DNA of 64,000 bases from positions 558,001-622,000 of the forward strand of contig NZ_JACHND010000001.1 of NCBI RefSeq assembly GCF_014205275.1. Reading direction: 5' to 3'. Below the pieces are notes generated by a model, which worked only from the letters and a program-made list of their open reading frames with translations, made no database searches and was not told the DNA's origin. Origin of the DNA: Sphaerisporangium siamense (GTDB lineage Bacteria > Actinomycetota > Actinomycetes > Streptosporangiales > Streptosporangiaceae). A program made the translations under genes and the position numbers. Below, piece by piece: positions 1-13,205 of the stretch (the first letter of the stretch is position 1; each line of letters begins with the position of its first letter).

Positions 1-371
1 TCCTCCTCGGCGCTGCCGGGGACGGCGGCGGCCTGGGCGACGAACTGGTCGTCGTCGTTGATCAGGAGGACCGAGACGATCGCGAGCAGCAGGATGGCGC
101 CCCAGATGAACAGCGAGGGGCCGTCCACGGCGACCGCGCCCATGGCGGCGGCGTGGCGCACGCCCTTCGTGCCCTGCCAGACGGTCAGCACGAACGCGCC
201 GACCATCGACAGGATCGTGATGGGCATCTGGATGGACTTGCGCAGGTAGCGCGGCGCGAGGGCCTCGACGAGCACGCCGACGATCGCCGCCCCGAAGACG
301 AGGAGCATCGGCGAGAGCTCCCCGTATTCGATCTTCGGCGCCTCGGCGGCGGCAGCGGCGAGCGTGCTCAC
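1..371 (-). CDS. nuoN: NADH-quinone oxidoreductase subunit N (5' part only)
   Basis: This is the N-terminal 123 codons of a proton-pumping antiporter-like membrane subunit of respiratory complex I; the rest lies beyond the left edge. The start is a GTG whose GTGA overlaps the nuoM stop by 4 bases, the coupling seen through most of this operon. The translated start runs through two or three hydrophobic helices (for example VFGAAIVGVLVEALAP and ILLLAIVSVLLI), as expected for NuoN. The position as last gene of nuoA-N supports the call. Confidence 0.93.
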   Translation of the reverse strand, partial: MSTLAAAAAEAPKIEYGELSPMLLVFGAAIVGVLVEALAPRYLRKSIQMPITILSMVGAFVLTVWQGTKGVRHAAAMGAVAVDGPSLFIWGAILLLAIVSVLLINDDDQFVAQAAAVPGSAEE

Positions 372-1897
372 TGGCCTGCCCCCTTCTTTTCAGCGGTGAC
401 GGGTATGTCGGGGGTGAACTGCGGCGCGTGCACGGTGGTCAGGGTCTGGTGCACCGCGGGATTGACGATGTCCAGCAGCGGCTTGGGGAAGAACCCGAAG
501 ACGATCAGCAGGGCGATGAGCGGGGCCACGACGACCTTCTCGCGCAGGTTCAGGTCGGGCAGCGCCTTGACGCTCTCCGCGGTCGGCCCGCCCATCATGC
601 GCTGGTACATCCACAGGATGTAGACGGCGGCCAGCACCATGCCCACGAGGGCGATGACGCCCGGGATCACCCAGTTCTCGAACGTGCCGATCAGGACGAG
701 GAATTCGCTGACGAACGTGGACAGGCCGGGCAGCGACAGCGAGGACAGGCCCGCGATCAGGAAGGTGCCCGCCAGCACGGGGGCGACCTTCTGCACGCCT
801 CCGTAGTCCGCGATGTACTGCGAACCCCTGCGGTGGATCAGGAACCCGGCGAGCAGGAACAGCGCGCCGGTCGAGAAGCCGTGGTTCACCATGTACAGCG
901 TGGCGCCCGCGCCGGCGTCGGCCGACATGGCGAACACGCCCATCGTGATGAAGCCGAAGTGCGAGATCGAGGTGTAGGCGATGAGCCGCTTCATGTCGGT
1001 CTGCCCGATGGCGACGATCGCGCCGTACACGATGCCGATGACGCTGAGCGTGATCACCAGCGGCGTGAAGAACTTCGCGGCGTCCGGGAACAGCTCCAGG
1101 CAGAAGCGCAGCATGCCGTAGGTGCCGACCTTGTCGAGCACGCCGACCAGCAGGACGGCGGCTCCGGCGGGCGCCTGGGCGGCGGCGTCGGGCAGCCAGG
1201 TGTGGAACGGCCAGACCGGGGCCTTGACGGCGAAGGCGATGAAGAAGCCGAGGAACAGCCACTTCTGCGTGGCCGGGTCCTTGATGGCGCCGATCAGCTC
1301 GGGCTGCAGGAAGGTGCCCTTGTCGGCGATGGCGTAGAGCGCGATCACCGCGACCAGCATGAGCAGGCCGCCGAACAGCGAGTACAGCAGGAACTTGACG
1401 GCCGCGTAGGACCGCTGGGCGCCGCCGTAGGACCCGATCATGAAGTACATCGGGATCAGCATCGCCTCGAAGAAGACGTAGAAGAGGAAGACGTCGGTCG
1501 CCGCGAAGACGCCGATCATCATCGCTTCCAGCACCAGGATCAGCGCGAAGTACGTCTTCACCGACCGCTTGGCCTCGGGCCGGTCGGCGTCGTGCCAGGA
1601 GGCGAGCACCACGATCGGCACCAGCACCGCCGCGAGCGCGATCAGCAGCAGCGCGATGCCGTCGACGGCGACCGCGTAGCGGACGCCGAAGGCCGGGATC
1701 CACTGGTGGACCTCGCTGAACTGGTCACGCGGCCCGGAGGGGTCGAACTGGGACGCCATGGCCAGCGTGAGCGCCAGCACGACGAGCGACACCACGAGCG
1801 TGAGCTGCTTGGCGAGTTTGTCGTTGCCCTTGGGCACCGCCGCGACCGCCAGCGCGCCCACCACGGGCACGCCCATCAATATCGAGAGCCAGGGCAT
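368..1897 (-). CDS. nuoM: NADH-quinone oxidoreductase subunit M
   Basis: Multi-pass antiporter-like subunit of the complex I membrane arm, 509 residues, the usual size. I chose the ATG at 1897 ([11 protein letters not shown]) because it overlaps the nuoL stop as ATGA; a longer open frame upstream reads arginine-rich antisense-like sequence and is not real. The family hallmarks are visible: FFEAMLIPMYFMIG, the Lys-containing PVWPFHTWLPDAAAQAP segment, and TDMKRLIAYTSISHFG. About 14 hydrophobic segments are expected. It works with NuoL and NuoN in proton translocation. Confidence 0.97.
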   Translation of the reverse strand: MPWLSILMGVPVVGALAVAAVPKGNDKLAKQLTLVVSLVVLALTLAMASQFDPSGPRDQFSEVHQWIPAFGVRYAVAVDGIALLLIALAAVLVPIVVLASWHDADRPEAKRSVKTYFALILVLEAMMIGVFAATDVFLFYVFFEAMLIPMYFMIGSYGGAQRSYAAVKFLLYSLFGGLLMLVAVIALYAIADKGTFLQPELIGAIKDPATQKWLFLGFFIAFAVKAPVWPFHTWLPDAAAQAPAGAAVLLVGVLDKVGTYGMLRFCLELFPDAAKFFTPLVITLSVIGIVYGAIVAIGQTDMKRLIAYTSISHFGFITMGVFAMSADAGAGATLYMVNHGFSTGALFLLAGFLIHRRGSQYIADYGGVQKVAPVLAGTFLIAGLSSLSLPGLSTFVSEFLVLIGTFENWVIPGVIALVGMVLAAVYILWMYQRMMGGPTAESVKALPDLNLREKVVVAPLIALLIVFGFFPKPLLDIVNPAVHQTLTTVHAPQFTPDIPVTAEKKGAGQ

Positions 1898-3810
1898 CAC
1901 AGGTTCCCTACGACGAACCATGCGCCGACCAGGAGGGCGGCGCCGAAGAATATCGACAAGGCGTACGACCGCACGAAGCCGGTCTGGACCCGGCGCAGCC
2001 GGCCGGAGGTGCCTCCCACCAGCGCCGCGAGCCCGTTGACCAGGCCGTCGATGCCGCGGTTGTCGAAGTACACCGCGAGGCGGGTCAGCCACTGGCCCGG
2101 GCGCATGAACAGCGCCTCGTTCAGCGCGTCGCCGTACAGGTCACGCCGGGCGAAGGTGGTGAGGAACGAGCCGCGCGGGGCGACGACCGGGACCTCGCCC
2201 TTGCCGTACTTGAGCCAGGCGTAGACGACGCCGACCGCGACCAGCGCCAGCGTCGCCAGGCCGGGGACGCTGAACGGGTGGAAGCTGGGCATCTCTTCGG
2301 GCCGCCCGACGGCGGGGGCCAGGAACTCCATGAACCGGTTGCCCACGATGAGGAACGCGCCGGCGAAGACCGAGCCGATCGACAGCAGGATCAGCGGCCA
2401 GGTCATGACGGCGGGCGACTCGTGCGGGTGGGCGTCCTTCTCCCAGCGGGGCTTGCCGTGGAAGGTCATGAAGAACACGCGCGACATGTAGAAGCCCGTG
2501 ATGCCCGCGCCGATCACGGCCAGCCAGCCGAAGATCGGGTTGGTGTGCTCCATCACGGTCTCGATGATGCCGTCCTTGGTCCAGTAGCCGGACAGCAGCG
2601 GGAAGCCGATGATCGCGAGGTAGCCGAGCCCGAAGGTCGCCCAGGTGATGCGCATCTTCGACGCGAGACCGCCGTACCGGCGCATGTCGACCTCGTCGTT
2701 CATGGCGTGCATGACCGACCCGGCGCCGAGGAACATCGACGCCTTGAAGAAGCCGTGCGCGATGAGGTGGGCGATGGCGAAGGCGTAGCCCACCGGGCCG
2801 AGGCCGGCGGCGAGCATCATGTAGCCGATCTGCGACATGGTCGAACCGGCCAGGGCCTTCTTGATGTCGTCCTTGGCGGTACCGATGATCGCACCGGCGA
2901 GCAACGTGGCGACGCCGACGATCGTGACGACCAGGGCCGCGGTGGGCGCCGCCTCGAAGATCGGGCCGGAGCGCACGACCAGGTAGACGCCGGCGGTGAC
3001 CATGGTGGCCGCGTGGATGAGCGCGGAGACCGGGGTCGGGCCCTCCATGGCGTCCAGGAGCCAGGACTGCAGCGGGAGCTGGGCGGACTTGCCGCACGCG
3101 CCGAGCAGCAGCGCCAGGCCGATGAGGGTGAGCGTGCCCTCCTGGGCCTTGGAGGCGTTCTCCAGCACCGGGCCGAAGGCGATGGTGCCGAACGTCGTGA
3201 AGATGACGAAGATGCCGAGCGCGAGGCCCATGTCGCCGACGCGGTTGACGATGAACGCCTTCTTGGCGGCGGCGGCCGCGGTGGGCTTGTGCTGCCAGAA
3301 GCCGATCAGCAGGTACGACGCCAGGCCGACGCCCTCCCAGCCGATGTAGAGGCCGAGGTAGTTGTCGGCCAGCACCAGCAGCAGCATCGCCGCGACGAAG
3401 AGGTTCAGGTAGGCGAAGAACCGCCGCCGGTTCGGGTCGTGCGCCATGTAGCCGATCGAGTAGATGTGGATCAGCGACCCGACACCGGTGATCAGCAGGG
3501 CGAACGAGATCGACAACGGGTCCAGCAGCAGGCCCATGTCCACGTGCAGCGAGCCCGAGGGGAGGAACTGGTACAGCTCGACCGCGCGGCGGCGCTCGCC
3601 TTCGGCGAACCCGAGGATCTGGAAGAAGGCCAGCACGGCGACCACGAACGACGCCAGTGACATGACGACGCCCAGAAGGTGGCCCCAGCGGTCGGTGCGC
3701 CGGCCTCCCAGCAGCAGGATCGCCGCGCCCAGCAGGGGCAGCGCGATCATGAGCCAGGAGGCGCCGATCACTCCGCCCGAGTGCTGGACGATCTTGGCAG
3801 CGGTTTCCAC
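1897..3810 (-). CDS. nuoL: NADH-quinone oxidoreductase subunit L
   Basis: Largest antiporter-like membrane subunit of complex I, 637 residues, with the distal helix expected to run along the membrane arm. Family signatures visible are [17 protein letters not shown], then [23 protein letters not shown], and [17 protein letters not shown]. The ATG at 3810 lies 9 bases downstream of the nuoK stop and the 3' end overlaps nuoM by one codon frame (ATGA). Nothing abnormal is seen in length or motifs. Confidence 0.97.
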   Translation of the reverse strand: METAAKIVQHSGGVIGASWLMIALPLLGAAILLLGGRRTDRWGHLLGVVMSLASFVVAVLAFFQILGFAEGERRRAVELYQFLPSGSLHVDMGLLLDPLSISFALLITGVGSLIHIYSIGYMAHDPNRRRFFAYLNLFVAAMLLLVLADNYLGLYIGWEGVGLASYLLIGFWQHKPTAAAAAKKAFIVNRVGDMGLALGIFVIFTTFGTIAFGPVLENASKAQEGTLTLIGLALLLGACGKSAQLPLQSWLLDAMEGPTPVSALIHAATMVTAGVYLVVRSGPIFEAAPTAALVVTIVGVATLLAGAIIGTAKDDIKKALAGSTMSQIGYMMLAAGLGPVGYAFAIAHLIAHGFFKASMFLGAGSVMHAMNDEVDMRRYGGLASKMRITWATFGLGYLAIIGFPLLSGYWTKDGIIETVMEHTNPIFGWLAVIGAGITGFYMSRVFFMTFHGKPRWEKDAHPHESPAVMTWPLILLSIGSVFAGAFLIVGNRFMEFLAPAVGRPEEMPSFHPFSVPGLATLALVAVGVVYAWLKYGKGEVPVVAPRGSFLTTFARRDLYGDALNEALFMRPGQWLTRLAVYFDNRGIDGLVNGLAALVGGTSGRLRRVQTGFVRSYALSIFFGAALLVGAWFVVGNL

Positions 3811-3819
3811 GGCGACCTC

Positions 3820-4116
3820 TTAGTACTTCAGCAGGTTGGCGTCGTCCACCGACGCGGACCTGCGGGTTCGGAAGATCGTCACGATGATCGCCAGACCCAC
3901 GACGACCTCCGCGGCGGCCACGATCATCACGAAGAACGCGATGATCTGGCCCTGGAGGTTGCCGTGCTGGCGGGCGAAGGTGACGAAAGCCAGGTTGCAG
4001 GCGTTGAGCATGAGCTCGACGCACATGAACACCACGATGGCGTTGCGGCGCACCAGCACGCCGACCGCCCCGATGGCGAACAGCAGCGCGGAGAGCACGA
4101 GGTAGTGGGTGGTCAC
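3820..4116 (-). CDS. nuoK: NADH-quinone oxidoreductase subunit K
   Basis: Small three-helix membrane subunit of complex I, 98 residues, the canonical size. The sequence has the expected pattern: [18 protein letters not shown], then the conserved glutamate helix [16 protein letters not shown], then [19 protein letters not shown] with its second conserved glutamate. The GTG start overlaps the nuoJ stop by 4 bases, giving translational coupling. Confidence 0.96.
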   Translation of the reverse strand: MTTHYLVLSALLFAIGAVGVLVRRNAIVVFMCVELMLNACNLAFVTFARQHGNLQGQIIAFFVMIVAAAEVVVGLAIIVTIFRTRRSASVDDANLLKY

Positions 4117-4946
4117 TTGCCTTCCTCCTCGGCCGGGGCACGGCCCTCCGGCTCCTCGGCGACGGCCTGGACGACCTTGGGCTGCTCGGTGCCGGGGCCC
4201 TTGGCGACGTTCTTGAGCGCCTGGGCGAGCCGGGGGTTCTCCGGCAGCCGGCCGCGCTCGACGTCGTAGCGGGCGATGTAACGGTTGACCGACAGCTCCG
4301 AGACCGACCCGTCGGGCAGCAGCGCCGGCATGTCGATGGCGTTGTGCCGGGCGTAGGTGCCGGGGCCGGGCAGCGGGGTCGGGTGGTCGCCGAGGAAGCG
4401 GGCGCGGGCCAGGTCCTTCTGGGTGGGCTTGGGCGCGGTGCGCTCGCGGTGCGCCAGCACCATCGCGCCGAGCGCGGCGGTGATGAGCAGCGCGGAGGTG
4501 ACCTCGAACGCGAAGACGTACCGCGTGAAGATCAGCGTCGCCAGGGTGGGGACGTTGCCGCCCTCGGCCTGGACGGCCCCGGACAGGCCCGCGGGCTCGC
4601 CGATCACCGCGTTGCCGATGCCCGCCGCGAGCAGGACGGCGAAGCCGAGGCCCGCGACGATGGCCCAGAACCGCTGGCCCTTGATCGTCTCCACCAGTGA
4701 GTCGGAGGAGTCGACGCCGACCAGCATGAGCACGAACAGGAAGAGCATCATGACCGCGCCGGTGTAGACGATGATCTGCACCACGGCGAGGAACGGGGCG
4801 TCCTGCACGGCGTAGAGAACCGCCAGCGAGAGCATCACCACGCCCAGCATGAGCGCGGAGTACACCGCCTTGCGGCTGAAGACGAGTCCGAACGCCGCGG
4901 CCACCGAGACGACCGCCAGCACCCAGAACGTGATGGTCTCACCCAT
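4113..4946 (-). CDS. nuoJ: NADH-quinone oxidoreductase subunit J
   Basis: Membrane subunit of complex I, 277 residues. The N-terminal 170 residues carry five hydrophobic helices including [22 protein letters not shown], the NuoJ signature. A hydrophilic tail of about 100 residues follows, ending in Pro/Glu-rich sequence; such tails are common in actinobacterial NuoJ, whereas the E. coli protein stops near 184. The ATG at 4946 overlaps the end of nuoI by 8 bases. Confidence 0.95.
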   Translation of the reverse strand: MGETITFWVLAVVSVAAAFGLVFSRKAVYSALMLGVVMLSLAVLYAVQDAPFLAVVQIIVYTGAVMMLFLFVLMLVGVDSSDSLVETIKGQRFWAIVAGLGFAVLLAAGIGNAVIGEPAGLSGAVQAEGGNVPTLATLIFTRYVFAFEVTSALLITAALGAMVLAHRERTAPKPTQKDLARARFLGDHPTPLPGPGTYARHNAIDMPALLPDGSVSELSVNRYIARYDVERGRLPENPRLAQALKNVAKGPGTEQPKVVQAVAEEPEGRAPAEEEGK

Positions 4947-5454
4947 TGCTTCGGCCCAACCGGTAGTAGTCCTCTTCGGTGTCGCCGAGCCGCATCGGGT
5001 GCGGCGGCACCTCCATGCCGGGGCCGAGCGGCGCGAGCAGCATCTCCTTGGTGTAGATGAGGCTCTCGCGGCTCGCGTCCGCGAGCTCGTACTCGTTCGT
5101 CATCGTGAGCGCCCGCGTGGGGCACGCCTCGATGCACAGGCCGCACAGGATGCACCGCAGGTAGTTGATCTGGTACGTCCTGCCGTACCGCTCACCCGGG
5201 GAGTAGCGCTCCTCCTCGGTGTTGTCGGCGCCTTCCACGTAGATGGCGTCCGCCGGGCACGCCCAGGCGCACAGCTCGCACCCGACGCACTTCTCCAGAC
5301 CGTCCGGCCAGCGGTTCAGCTGGTGACGCCCGTGGAAGCGCGGCGCGGTCGGCCGCTTCTCCTCGGGGTAGTTCGTCGTCACCGGCTTCTTGAACATGTG
5401 GTGGAAGGTGACGCCGAACCCCTTCACGGGGTTCAGGAAATCAGTTAGTCCCAC
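4939..5454 (-). CDS. nuoI: NADH-quinone oxidoreductase subunit I (2x[4Fe-4S])
   Basis: Peripheral-arm ferredoxin-like subunit of 171 residues carrying clusters N6a and N6b. Both CxxCxxCxxxCP motifs are intact: [12 protein letters not shown] and [12 protein letters not shown]. The GTG start is supported by a strong Shine-Dalgarno (AAGGAGG, 6 bases upstream) placed inside the 3' end of nuoH, which it overlaps by 14 bases. It passes electrons from NuoG toward the NuoB cluster N2. Confidence 0.97.
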   Translation of the reverse strand: MGLTDFLNPVKGFGVTFHHMFKKPVTTNYPEEKRPTAPRFHGRHQLNRWPDGLEKCVGCELCAWACPADAIYVEGADNTEEERYSPGERYGRTYQINYLRCILCGLCIEACPTRALTMTNEYELADASRESLIYTKEMLLAPLGPGMEVPPHPMRLGDTEEDYYRLGRSNG

Positions 5455-6793
5455 TGGGGACCTCCTTGCGTCCGTTGACGCCGTGGTAGTGCGGCAGGTC
5501 CAGCGCCGGGACGGGGAACCCGCCGGCCGTGGGCTCGTCGCGGAGCCGCTCGAACTCGGCCTCGGCCTCGGCGGCCCTGGCCTCTCTGCGACGCTGGGCG
5601 ACCGTGTCGAAGCGGAAGTAGATCGCGAGGCAGCCGACGACGACGAGCGCCGCGATCACCATCACGAGCGTCTTGTTCGCGCCCTCGATCTGGGTGGCCC
5701 GCACGGTGGCGACCACGAGGATCCATCCCAGGTTGAGCGGGATGAGGATCTTCCAGCCGAACGCCATGAGCTGGTCGTAGCGGATACGCGGCAGCGAGGC
5801 GCGCACCCAGACGAAGAACCCGAACACCAGCACGAGCTTGAGGAAGAACCACAGCATCGGCCACCAGCCGGCGTTGGCGCCGTCCCACAGGGAGATCGGC
5901 CACGGCGCCCGCCAGCCGCCGAGGAACAACGTGATGCACAGGCCCGAGACGGTGAAGATGTTGACGTACTCGGCGAGCATGAACATCGCGAACTTCAGCG
6001 ACGAGGAGTACTCGGTGTGGAAGCCGCCGACCAGCTCGCCCTCGCCCTCGGGGAGGTCGAACGGCACGCGGTTGGTCTCGCCGAGCATCGTGATCACGTA
6101 GATCAGGAACGACGGGATCAGCAGGATCGCGTACCAGGACGGCAGCGGGATGTCGAGCGAGCCGAGGTGCCACGTCGCGCCGGAGGCCTGCTTGGCGACG
6201 ATCTCGGACGTGGACAGCGTGCCCGCGAACAGGAACACCGCCACGAACGACAGGCCCATGGCGATCTCGTAGGAGATCACCTGGGCCGTGGAGCGCAGGC
6301 CGCCCAGCACCGCGTACGGCGAGCGCGAGCCCCAGCCGGCGAGCACGATGCCGTACACGCCGATCGAGGCCATCGCGAGCACCACCAGCACCGCGACCGG
6401 GAGGTCGGTGAGCTGGAGAGGCGTGCGGTGGCCGAACATCGACACGACCGGCCCGAACGGGATGATCGAGTACGACAGGAAGGCCGGCACCGCGATGATG
6501 ACCGGGGCGAGGATGTAGACGACCTTGTCGACCGTGCGCGGGAGGATGTCCTCCTTGAGCCCCATCTTCAGGCCGTCGGCCACCGACTGCAGCAGGCCGA
6601 ACTTGCCCGCGCGGTTGGGGCCGTAGCGGTGCTGCATGCGCGAGATGAGCTTGCGCTCGGTCCACACGCCGAACAGCACGCCGAGCATCAGGAAGACGAA
6701 GATGAACACGGCCTTGATGATGGAGATCCACAAGGGATCCTTGCCGAAGTCGGCGAGGGTCGGCCCCGCCGGGTCGGCGAGAAGAGCTCTCAT
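5441..6793 (-). CDS. nuoH: NADH-quinone oxidoreductase subunit H
   Basis: Membrane subunit at the quinone-binding junction of complex I, 450 residues. It carries the family segments [30 protein letters not shown] and [19 protein letters not shown]. The C-terminal stretch of about 60 residues after the last helix (Arg/Glu-rich, then [12 protein letters not shown]) is longer than in E. coli (325 residues) but typical of actinomycetes. The start ATG overlaps the nuoG stop as ATGA. Confidence 0.97.
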   Translation of the reverse strand: MRALLADPAGPTLADFGKDPLWISIIKAVFIFVFLMLGVLFGVWTERKLISRMQHRYGPNRAGKFGLLQSVADGLKMGLKEDILPRTVDKVVYILAPVIIAVPAFLSYSIIPFGPVVSMFGHRTPLQLTDLPVAVLVVLAMASIGVYGIVLAGWGSRSPYAVLGGLRSTAQVISYEIAMGLSFVAVFLFAGTLSTSEIVAKQASGATWHLGSLDIPLPSWYAILLIPSFLIYVITMLGETNRVPFDLPEGEGELVGGFHTEYSSSLKFAMFMLAEYVNIFTVSGLCITLFLGGWRAPWPISLWDGANAGWWPMLWFFLKLVLVFGFFVWVRASLPRIRYDQLMAFGWKILIPLNLGWILVVATVRATQIEGANKTLVMVIAALVVVGCLAIYFRFDTVAQRRREARAAEAEAEFERLRDEPTAGGFPVPALDLPHYHGVNGRKEVPSGTN

Positions 6794-9219
6794 GACTCGC
6801 TCCCGATCTTGACGACGTCGCCGGCCACGGCCCGCAGGTCGCGGGTGACCGAGCAGCCCGCCGAGTGCGCCGGCACCCAGACCACGCGGTCGGGAAGGTC
6901 GGCCACCCGGACGGGCAGCGTGACCGAGCCGCCCTCCGTGGTGATGGTGACCTTACCGCCGTCGAGGGCTCCGATCTCGGCCGCCGTGGACTCCGACACC
7001 AGTGCTTCCACCGGGCGTGCCGTCCCGGCGAGGAACGGCTCGCCGTCCTGCATGCGGCCGGAGTCGAGCAGCAGCCGCCAGGTCGCCAGCAGGGCCTCCC
7101 CGGCGCGCGGGGCGCGCGGCGTGCCGCCGGTGACGGCGGGACCGTTCGGCCGGGCCCCGCGCCAGGCGCCGAGGGCGGCGAGCTCGCGCCGGGCGGCGGC
7201 GGGGTCGGGCAGGCCGAGGTGCACGTCCATGTGGTCGGCGATGGCGGCGATCGCGCGCAGGTCGCTCAGCACGCCCGGGACCTCGATGGCCCGCTCGAAC
7301 GAGCGGCCGCGGCCCTCCCAGTCGACGAACGTGCCGCCCTTCTCCGACGTGGCGGCGATGGGGAGCACGACGTCGGCGCGGTCGGTGACGGCGCCGGCCC
7401 GCATCTCCAGCGAGACGATGAACGGGGTGTTCTCCAGGGCCGCGAGCGCGGCCTCGGGGTCGGGCAGGTCGTAGGGGTCGACGCCGCCGACGACCAGGGC
7501 CTCCAGCTCGCCGTCCAGGGCGGCGGCCAGGATGCCGGAGGTGTCGCGCCCGGCGGCCTCTGGCAGAGTCGAGACGTTCCAGACGCGGGCGACCTCGGCG
7601 CGGGCCGTGGCGTCCCCGGCGGGGCGTCCGATCGGCAGCAGGTTCGGCAGGGCGCCGGCCTCGACCGCGCCGCGCTCGCCGGCCCTGCGGGGCACCCAGG
7701 CGAGCCGGGCGCCGGAGCCGGCGGCCAGCCGGAGGACGGCGGACAGGGCGCCGCGCGAGGTGGCGAGGCGCTCGCCCACCAGGATGACCGCGCCGGGCAG
7801 CCGCAGCGCCTCGGCCGCGGGGGTCGCGCCGGAGACCAGGTCGCCGAGGGCCTCGGCCTCCGCGCCGGGCAGCGTGCGCAGCAGCGTGCCGCCCATCTTG
7901 GCGAGGCTCGGCGTGGCGAACGGGGCCAGTGAGAAGACCCGCAGACCGTGCTTGCGCCACGCCTTGCGCAGGCGCAGGAAGACGATCGGCGACTCCTCCT
8001 CGGGCTCGAACCCGGCCAGGAGCACGGCGGGAGCCTTCTCCAGGTCGGCGTAGGAGACCTCGATGCCCTTGCCGGCGACGGCGTGGGCCAGGAAGGCGGC
8101 CTCCTCGTCCGAGGCGCCGCGGGCGCGGAAGTCGATGTCGTTGGTGGCCAGGGCGATGCGGGCGAACTTGGAGTAGGCGTAGGCGTCCTCCACGGTCACC
8201 CGGCCGCCGACCAGCACGCCGGCCCTGCCGCGCGCCCGGGCGAGCCCCTCGGCGGCGGCGGTGAGGGCCTCGGGCCAGGACGCCGGGCGCAGGTAGCCCT
8301 CTTCGTCGCGGACCAGCGGGGTGCGCAGACGGTCGGGCTGGGCGGCGTAGGCGAAGGCCCAGCGGCCCTTGTCGCAGTTCCACTCCTCGTTGACCTGCGG
8401 GTCGTCGCCGGCGAGGCGGCGGGTGACCTTGCCGCGCCGGTGGTCGGTGCGCAGGGCGCAGCCGCTGGCGCAGTGCTCGCAGGCGCTCGGGGTGGAGACC
8501 AGGTCGAACGGCCGGGCGCGGAAGCGGTAGGCGGCGCCGGTGAGCGCGCCGACCGGGCAGATCTGGACGGTGTTGCCCGAGTAGTACGACTGCAGCGGCT
8601 CGCCGTCGGCGACGCCGACCTGCTCGGCGGCGCCGCGCTCGAAGAAGTCGATCAGCGGGTCGCCGGCGATCTCATCGGAGAAGCGGATGCAGCGGGCGCA
8701 CTGGACGCAGCGCTCGCGGTCGAGCAGCACCTCGCTGGACAGCGGGATCGGCTTCTCGAAGGTGCGCTTGGCCTCCTCGAACCGGGACTCGCCCTGGCCG
8801 TTGGACATGGCCTGGTTCTGCAGGGGGCACTCGCCGCCCTTGTCGCAGACCGGGCAGTCCAGCGGGTGGTTCAGCAGCAGCATCTCCATGACACCGCGCT
8901 GGGCCTTCTCGGCGACCGGCGAGGTGAGCTGGGTCTGCACGACCATGCCGTCGGCGACCTCGATGGCGCAGGACGGCTGCGGCTTCGGGAAGCCCCTGCC
9001 GTTGCCGGCGTCGGTGATCTCCACCAGGCACTGGCGGCAGTTGGCGGCCGGCGCGAGCAGCGGGTGGTCGCAGAACCTCGGGATCTGGACGCCCAGCATC
9101 TCGGCGGCCCGGATGATCAGCGTTCCCTTCGGGACGCTGATCTGGAAGCCGTCGATGGTGAGGGTCACCATGTCGACCGGCTGATCGACCGATCCCGCCG
9201 AGGGTGTCTGTACTGTCAT
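6790..9219 (-). CDS. nuoG: NADH-quinone oxidoreductase subunit G
   Basis: Large iron-sulphur subunit of the peripheral arm, 809 residues. The N-terminal [2Fe-2S] ferredoxin domain has CDHPLL...CRQC...C. Next come the N5 site [14 protein letters not shown], the N4 site CVQCARC...CPVG, and an additional CEHCASGC...NCDKGRW site fitting cluster N7. The rest is a molybdopterin-oxidoreductase-like domain that has lost cofactor function in complex I. The last 60 residues resemble a molydopterin-dinucleotide-binding fold. It overlaps both neighbours by 4 bases. Confidence 0.96.
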   Translation of the reverse strand: MTVQTPSAGSVDQPVDMVTLTIDGFQISVPKGTLIIRAAEMLGVQIPRFCDHPLLAPAANCRQCLVEITDAGNGRGFPKPQPSCAIEVADGMVVQTQLTSPVAEKAQRGVMEMLLLNHPLDCPVCDKGGECPLQNQAMSNGQGESRFEEAKRTFEKPIPLSSEVLLDRERCVQCARCIRFSDEIAGDPLIDFFERGAAEQVGVADGEPLQSYYSGNTVQICPVGALTGAAYRFRARPFDLVSTPSACEHCASGCALRTDHRRGKVTRRLAGDDPQVNEEWNCDKGRWAFAYAAQPDRLRTPLVRDEEGYLRPASWPEALTAAAEGLARARGRAGVLVGGRVTVEDAYAYSKFARIALATNDIDFRARGASDEEAAFLAHAVAGKGIEVSYADLEKAPAVLLAGFEPEEESPIVFLRLRKAWRKHGLRVFSLAPFATPSLAKMGGTLLRTLPGAEAEALGDLVSGATPAAEALRLPGAVILVGERLATSRGALSAVLRLAAGSGARLAWVPRRAGERGAVEAGALPNLLPIGRPAGDATARAEVARVWNVSTLPEAAGRDTSGILAAALDGELEALVVGGVDPYDLPDPEAALAALENTPFIVSLEMRAGAVTDRADVVLPIAATSEKGGTFVDWEGRGRSFERAIEVPGVLSDLRAIAAIADHMDVHLGLPDPAAARRELAALGAWRGARPNGPAVTGGTPRAPRAGEALLATWRLLLDSGRMQDGEPFLAGTARPVEALVSESTAAEIGALDGGKVTITTEGGSVTLPVRVADLPDRVVWVPAHSAGCSVTRDLRAVAGDVVKIGSES

Positions 9220-10505
9220 GCCTTACCCCACACAGTTGACGCGGCGTGATCGAACGGGCAGCCGCCGATCTCGAAGTGCTTGAGGTACTCGTCGCGGAAG
9301 TGCTTCACCGACGAATGGATGGGGCTGGTGGCGCCGTCGCCGAGCGCGCAGAACGACCGGCCGAGGATGTTGTCCGCGATGTCGGTGATCGTGGCGAGGT
9401 CGTCCTCGGTGCCCTGCCCCTTCTCCAGCCGCCTGAGCACCTGCTTGAGCCAGTAGGTGCCCTCACGGCAGGGGGTGCACTTGCCGCAGGACTCGTGGGC
9501 GTAGAACTCGGTCCAGCGCAGGACGGCCCGGACGACGCAGGTGGTCTCGTCGAAGATCTGCAGCGCTCGGGTGCCGAGCATGGAGCCCTTGGCGCCGACC
9601 GACTCGAAGTCCAGCGGGACGTCCAGGTGCTCGTCGGTGAAGATCGGCGTCGAGGAGCCGCCGGGCGTCCAGAACTTCAGGCGGTGCCCGGCGCGGATGC
9701 CGCCCGCCATGTCGAGCAGCTCGCGCAGGGTGATGCCGAGGGGCGCCTCGTACTGCCCGGGACGGGTGACGTGGCCGCTCAGCGAGAAGATGCCGAAGCC
9801 CTTGGACTTCTCGGTGCCCATCGCGGCGAACCAGTCGGCGCCGTTGGCGATGATGCTGGGAACGCTGGCGATCGATTCGACGTTGTTCACGACGGTGGGA
9901 CACGCGTACAGGCCCGCCACGGCGGGGAAGGGAGGCTTGAGGCGAGGTTGACCTCTGTAGCCTTCCAGCGAGTCCAGCAGCGCCGTCTCCTCGCCGCAGA
10001 TGTAGGCGCCGGCGCCGGTGTGCACGACCACGTCGAGGTCGTAGCCGGAGCCGAAGATGTCGGTGCCCAGGTAGCCCTTCTCGTAGGCCTCCCGGACGGC
10101 CGCCTGCACCCGCCGGATGACGTGCAGCACCTCGCCGCGCACGTAGATGAAGGCGTGGTTGGCGCGGATCGCGTAGGACGTGATGATGACGCCTTCCACC
10201 AGCGCGTGGGGGTTGGCCATCATGAGCGGGATGTCCTTGCACGTCCCGGGCTCGGACTCGTCGGCGTTGACGACCAGGTAGTGCGCCTTGCCGTCGCCCT
10301 GGGGAATGAAGCCCCACTTCATGCCGGTCGGGAAGCCGGCGCCGCCGCGCCCGCGCAGGCCCGAGTCCTTGACGGCCTTGATGATGGCGTCGGGGTCCTG
10401 GGCGAGGGCCTTCTTGGCCGACTCGTACGGGCCGTAGCCGTCGAGGGTGAAGGCGTCGGCGCGGTCCCAGTTGGCCGTGAGGACCGGCGTCAGGGTGGTG
10501 CTCAT
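9216..10505 (-). CDS. nuoF: NADH-quinone oxidoreductase subunit F (NADH/FMN)
   Basis: NADH-oxidising subunit holding FMN and cluster N3, 429 residues. The NADH site [13 protein letters not shown] is near residue 52, the FMN/NADH segment [12 protein letters not shown] near 100, [14 protein letters not shown] near 165, and the [4Fe-4S] motif [12 protein letters not shown] near 340 with a distal Cys in SFCALG. All are intact, so an active NADH dehydrogenase module is expected. The start overlaps the nuoE stop by 4 bases. Confidence 0.97.
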   Translation of the reverse strand: MSTTLTPVLTANWDRADAFTLDGYGPYESAKKALAQDPDAIIKAVKDSGLRGRGGAGFPTGMKWGFIPQGDGKAHYLVVNADESEPGTCKDIPLMMANPHALVEGVIITSYAIRANHAFIYVRGEVLHVIRRVQAAVREAYEKGYLGTDIFGSGYDLDVVVHTGAGAYICGEETALLDSLEGYRGQPRLKPPFPAVAGLYACPTVVNNVESIASVPSIIANGADWFAAMGTEKSKGFGIFSLSGHVTRPGQYEAPLGITLRELLDMAGGIRAGHRLKFWTPGGSSTPIFTDEHLDVPLDFESVGAKGSMLGTRALQIFDETTCVVRAVLRWTEFYAHESCGKCTPCREGTYWLKQVLRRLEKGQGTEDDLATITDIADNILGRSFCALGDGATSPIHSSVKHFRDEYLKHFEIGGCPFDHAASTVWGKA

Positions 10506-11175
10506 TCGGTGGCCCCCTTCGAGGGCGCGGGGGCGGTCCAGCCGTTCGCCTTGGCGACCTTGAGGCCCTCAAGGGAGGCGCCCGCGGCCGTGGGGCCGTC
10601 GCCCGCCTGGCCGTCGGGCAGGCCGGCGAGCACGCGCGAGGCCTCCTTGAAGGTGCACAGGCGGCCGGGGCCGCGCGTGGGGGCGACCTCCTTGCCGGCG
10701 CGCAGGTCGTCGACGAGCTGCTTGGCGGTCTCGGGGGTCTGGTTGTCGAAGAACTCCCAGTTGACCATCATGACCGGCGCGAAGTCGCAGGCCGCGTTGC
10801 ACTCCAGGCGCTCCAGCGAGATCTTGCCGTCGGCGGTGGTCTCGCCGTTGCCGGCGCCGACGTGCTCGCTGAGCTCCTCCCAGATCTGGTCGCCGCCCAT
10901 GATCGCGCACAGCGAGTTGATGCACACGCCGACGTGATACTCGCCCGCGGGCCTGCGCTTGTACATCGTGTAGAACGTCGACACGCCCACGACCTCGGCC
11001 TTGCTGAGGCCGAGCATCTCGGCGCAGAACTCGTGCCCGGCGTCGGAGACGTAGCCCTCCTCCGACTGCACCAGGTGGAGCAGCGGCAGCAGCGCCGAGC
11101 GGCTCTTCGGGTAACGGCCGATGATCTCTTTGGCGTCGCGTTCGAGACGCTCGCGGACTTCCGGCGAGAATGTCG

Positions 11176-11179
<4 letters not shown>
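10502..11179 (-). CDS. nuoE: NADH-quinone oxidoreductase subunit E ([2Fe-2S])
   Basis: Thioredoxin-like [2Fe-2S] subunit carrying cluster N1a, 225 residues. I place the start at the GTG at 11179 ([19 protein letters not shown]), which overlaps the nuoD stop; the frame stays open further upstream but that stretch is antisense-like noise inside nuoD. The four cluster cysteines are in [12 protein letters not shown] and [13 protein letters not shown]. The last 60 residues beyond the fold are Pro/Gly/Ala-rich. Confidence 0.95.
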
Positions 11180-12512
<1,333 letters not shown>

Positions 12513-12516
<4 letters not shown>

Positions 12517-13205
12517 GCGTACGACCTCCTCTGGTCCGGCGCGGGGATGGTGGCGCCGCGGTACTCCACCGGGATGCCGCCGAGCGGGTAGTCCTTGCGC
12601 TGCGGGTGGCCCTCCCAGTCGTCCGGCATCTCGATGCGGGTCAGGGCGGGGTGGCCGTCGAAGACGATCCCGAAGAAGTCGTAGGTCTCGCGTTCGTGCC
12701 AGTCGTGCGTCGGGTAGACCGAAACCGTGGATGGAATGTGCGGATCGGAGTCGGGACAGGTGACTTCGACACGTACACGCCGGTTGTAGGTGATCGAGCA
12801 CAGGTGGTAGACCGCGTGCAGTTCCGCGCCCTCGTCCTCGGGGTAGTGCACGCCCGAGACGCCGAGCGAGAGCTCGAAGCGCAGGGCGGGGTCGTCCCGG
12901 AGGTGGCTCATGACCGCGGAGAGGTGCTCGCGCGACACGTGCAGGGTGAGCTCGCCGCGGTCGGCGACGACGCGCTCGACCATGCCGGCGAAGGACTCGC
13001 CCGCGGCGGCCTCCAGGGCGTCGGCGACCTCGTCGAAGTAGCCGCCGTACGGCCTGGCGCTGGACGGCTTCGGCGCGCGGCGCACGACCAGGCGGCCGTA
13101 GCCCGAGGTGTCGCCGGAGCCGCTGACGCCGAACATGCCGCGGCGCGCGACGGGTTCCTCCGGCACCCCGGGAAGGTTGTCGGGGTTGGTGGGTCCAGTG
13201 CTCAT
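12513..13205 (-). CDS. nuoC: NADH-quinone oxidoreductase subunit C
   Basis: 30-kDa-type peripheral subunit, 230 residues. The ATG at 13205 ([17 protein letters not shown]) overlaps the nuoB stop. The first 60 residues are a low-complexity Pro/Gly extension. The signature [17 protein letters not shown] and the C-terminal [15 protein letters not shown] identify the family. NuoC and NuoD are separate here, unlike the fused E. coli NuoCD. Confidence 0.96.

Noticed and set aside
5390-9249. Long open frames on the plus strand opposite nuoH, nuoG and nuoF
   Set aside because: They are rich in Arg/Glu/His/Gln with no motif, and lie opposite genes with complete family signatures. This is the usual antisense openness of very high-GC coding DNA.
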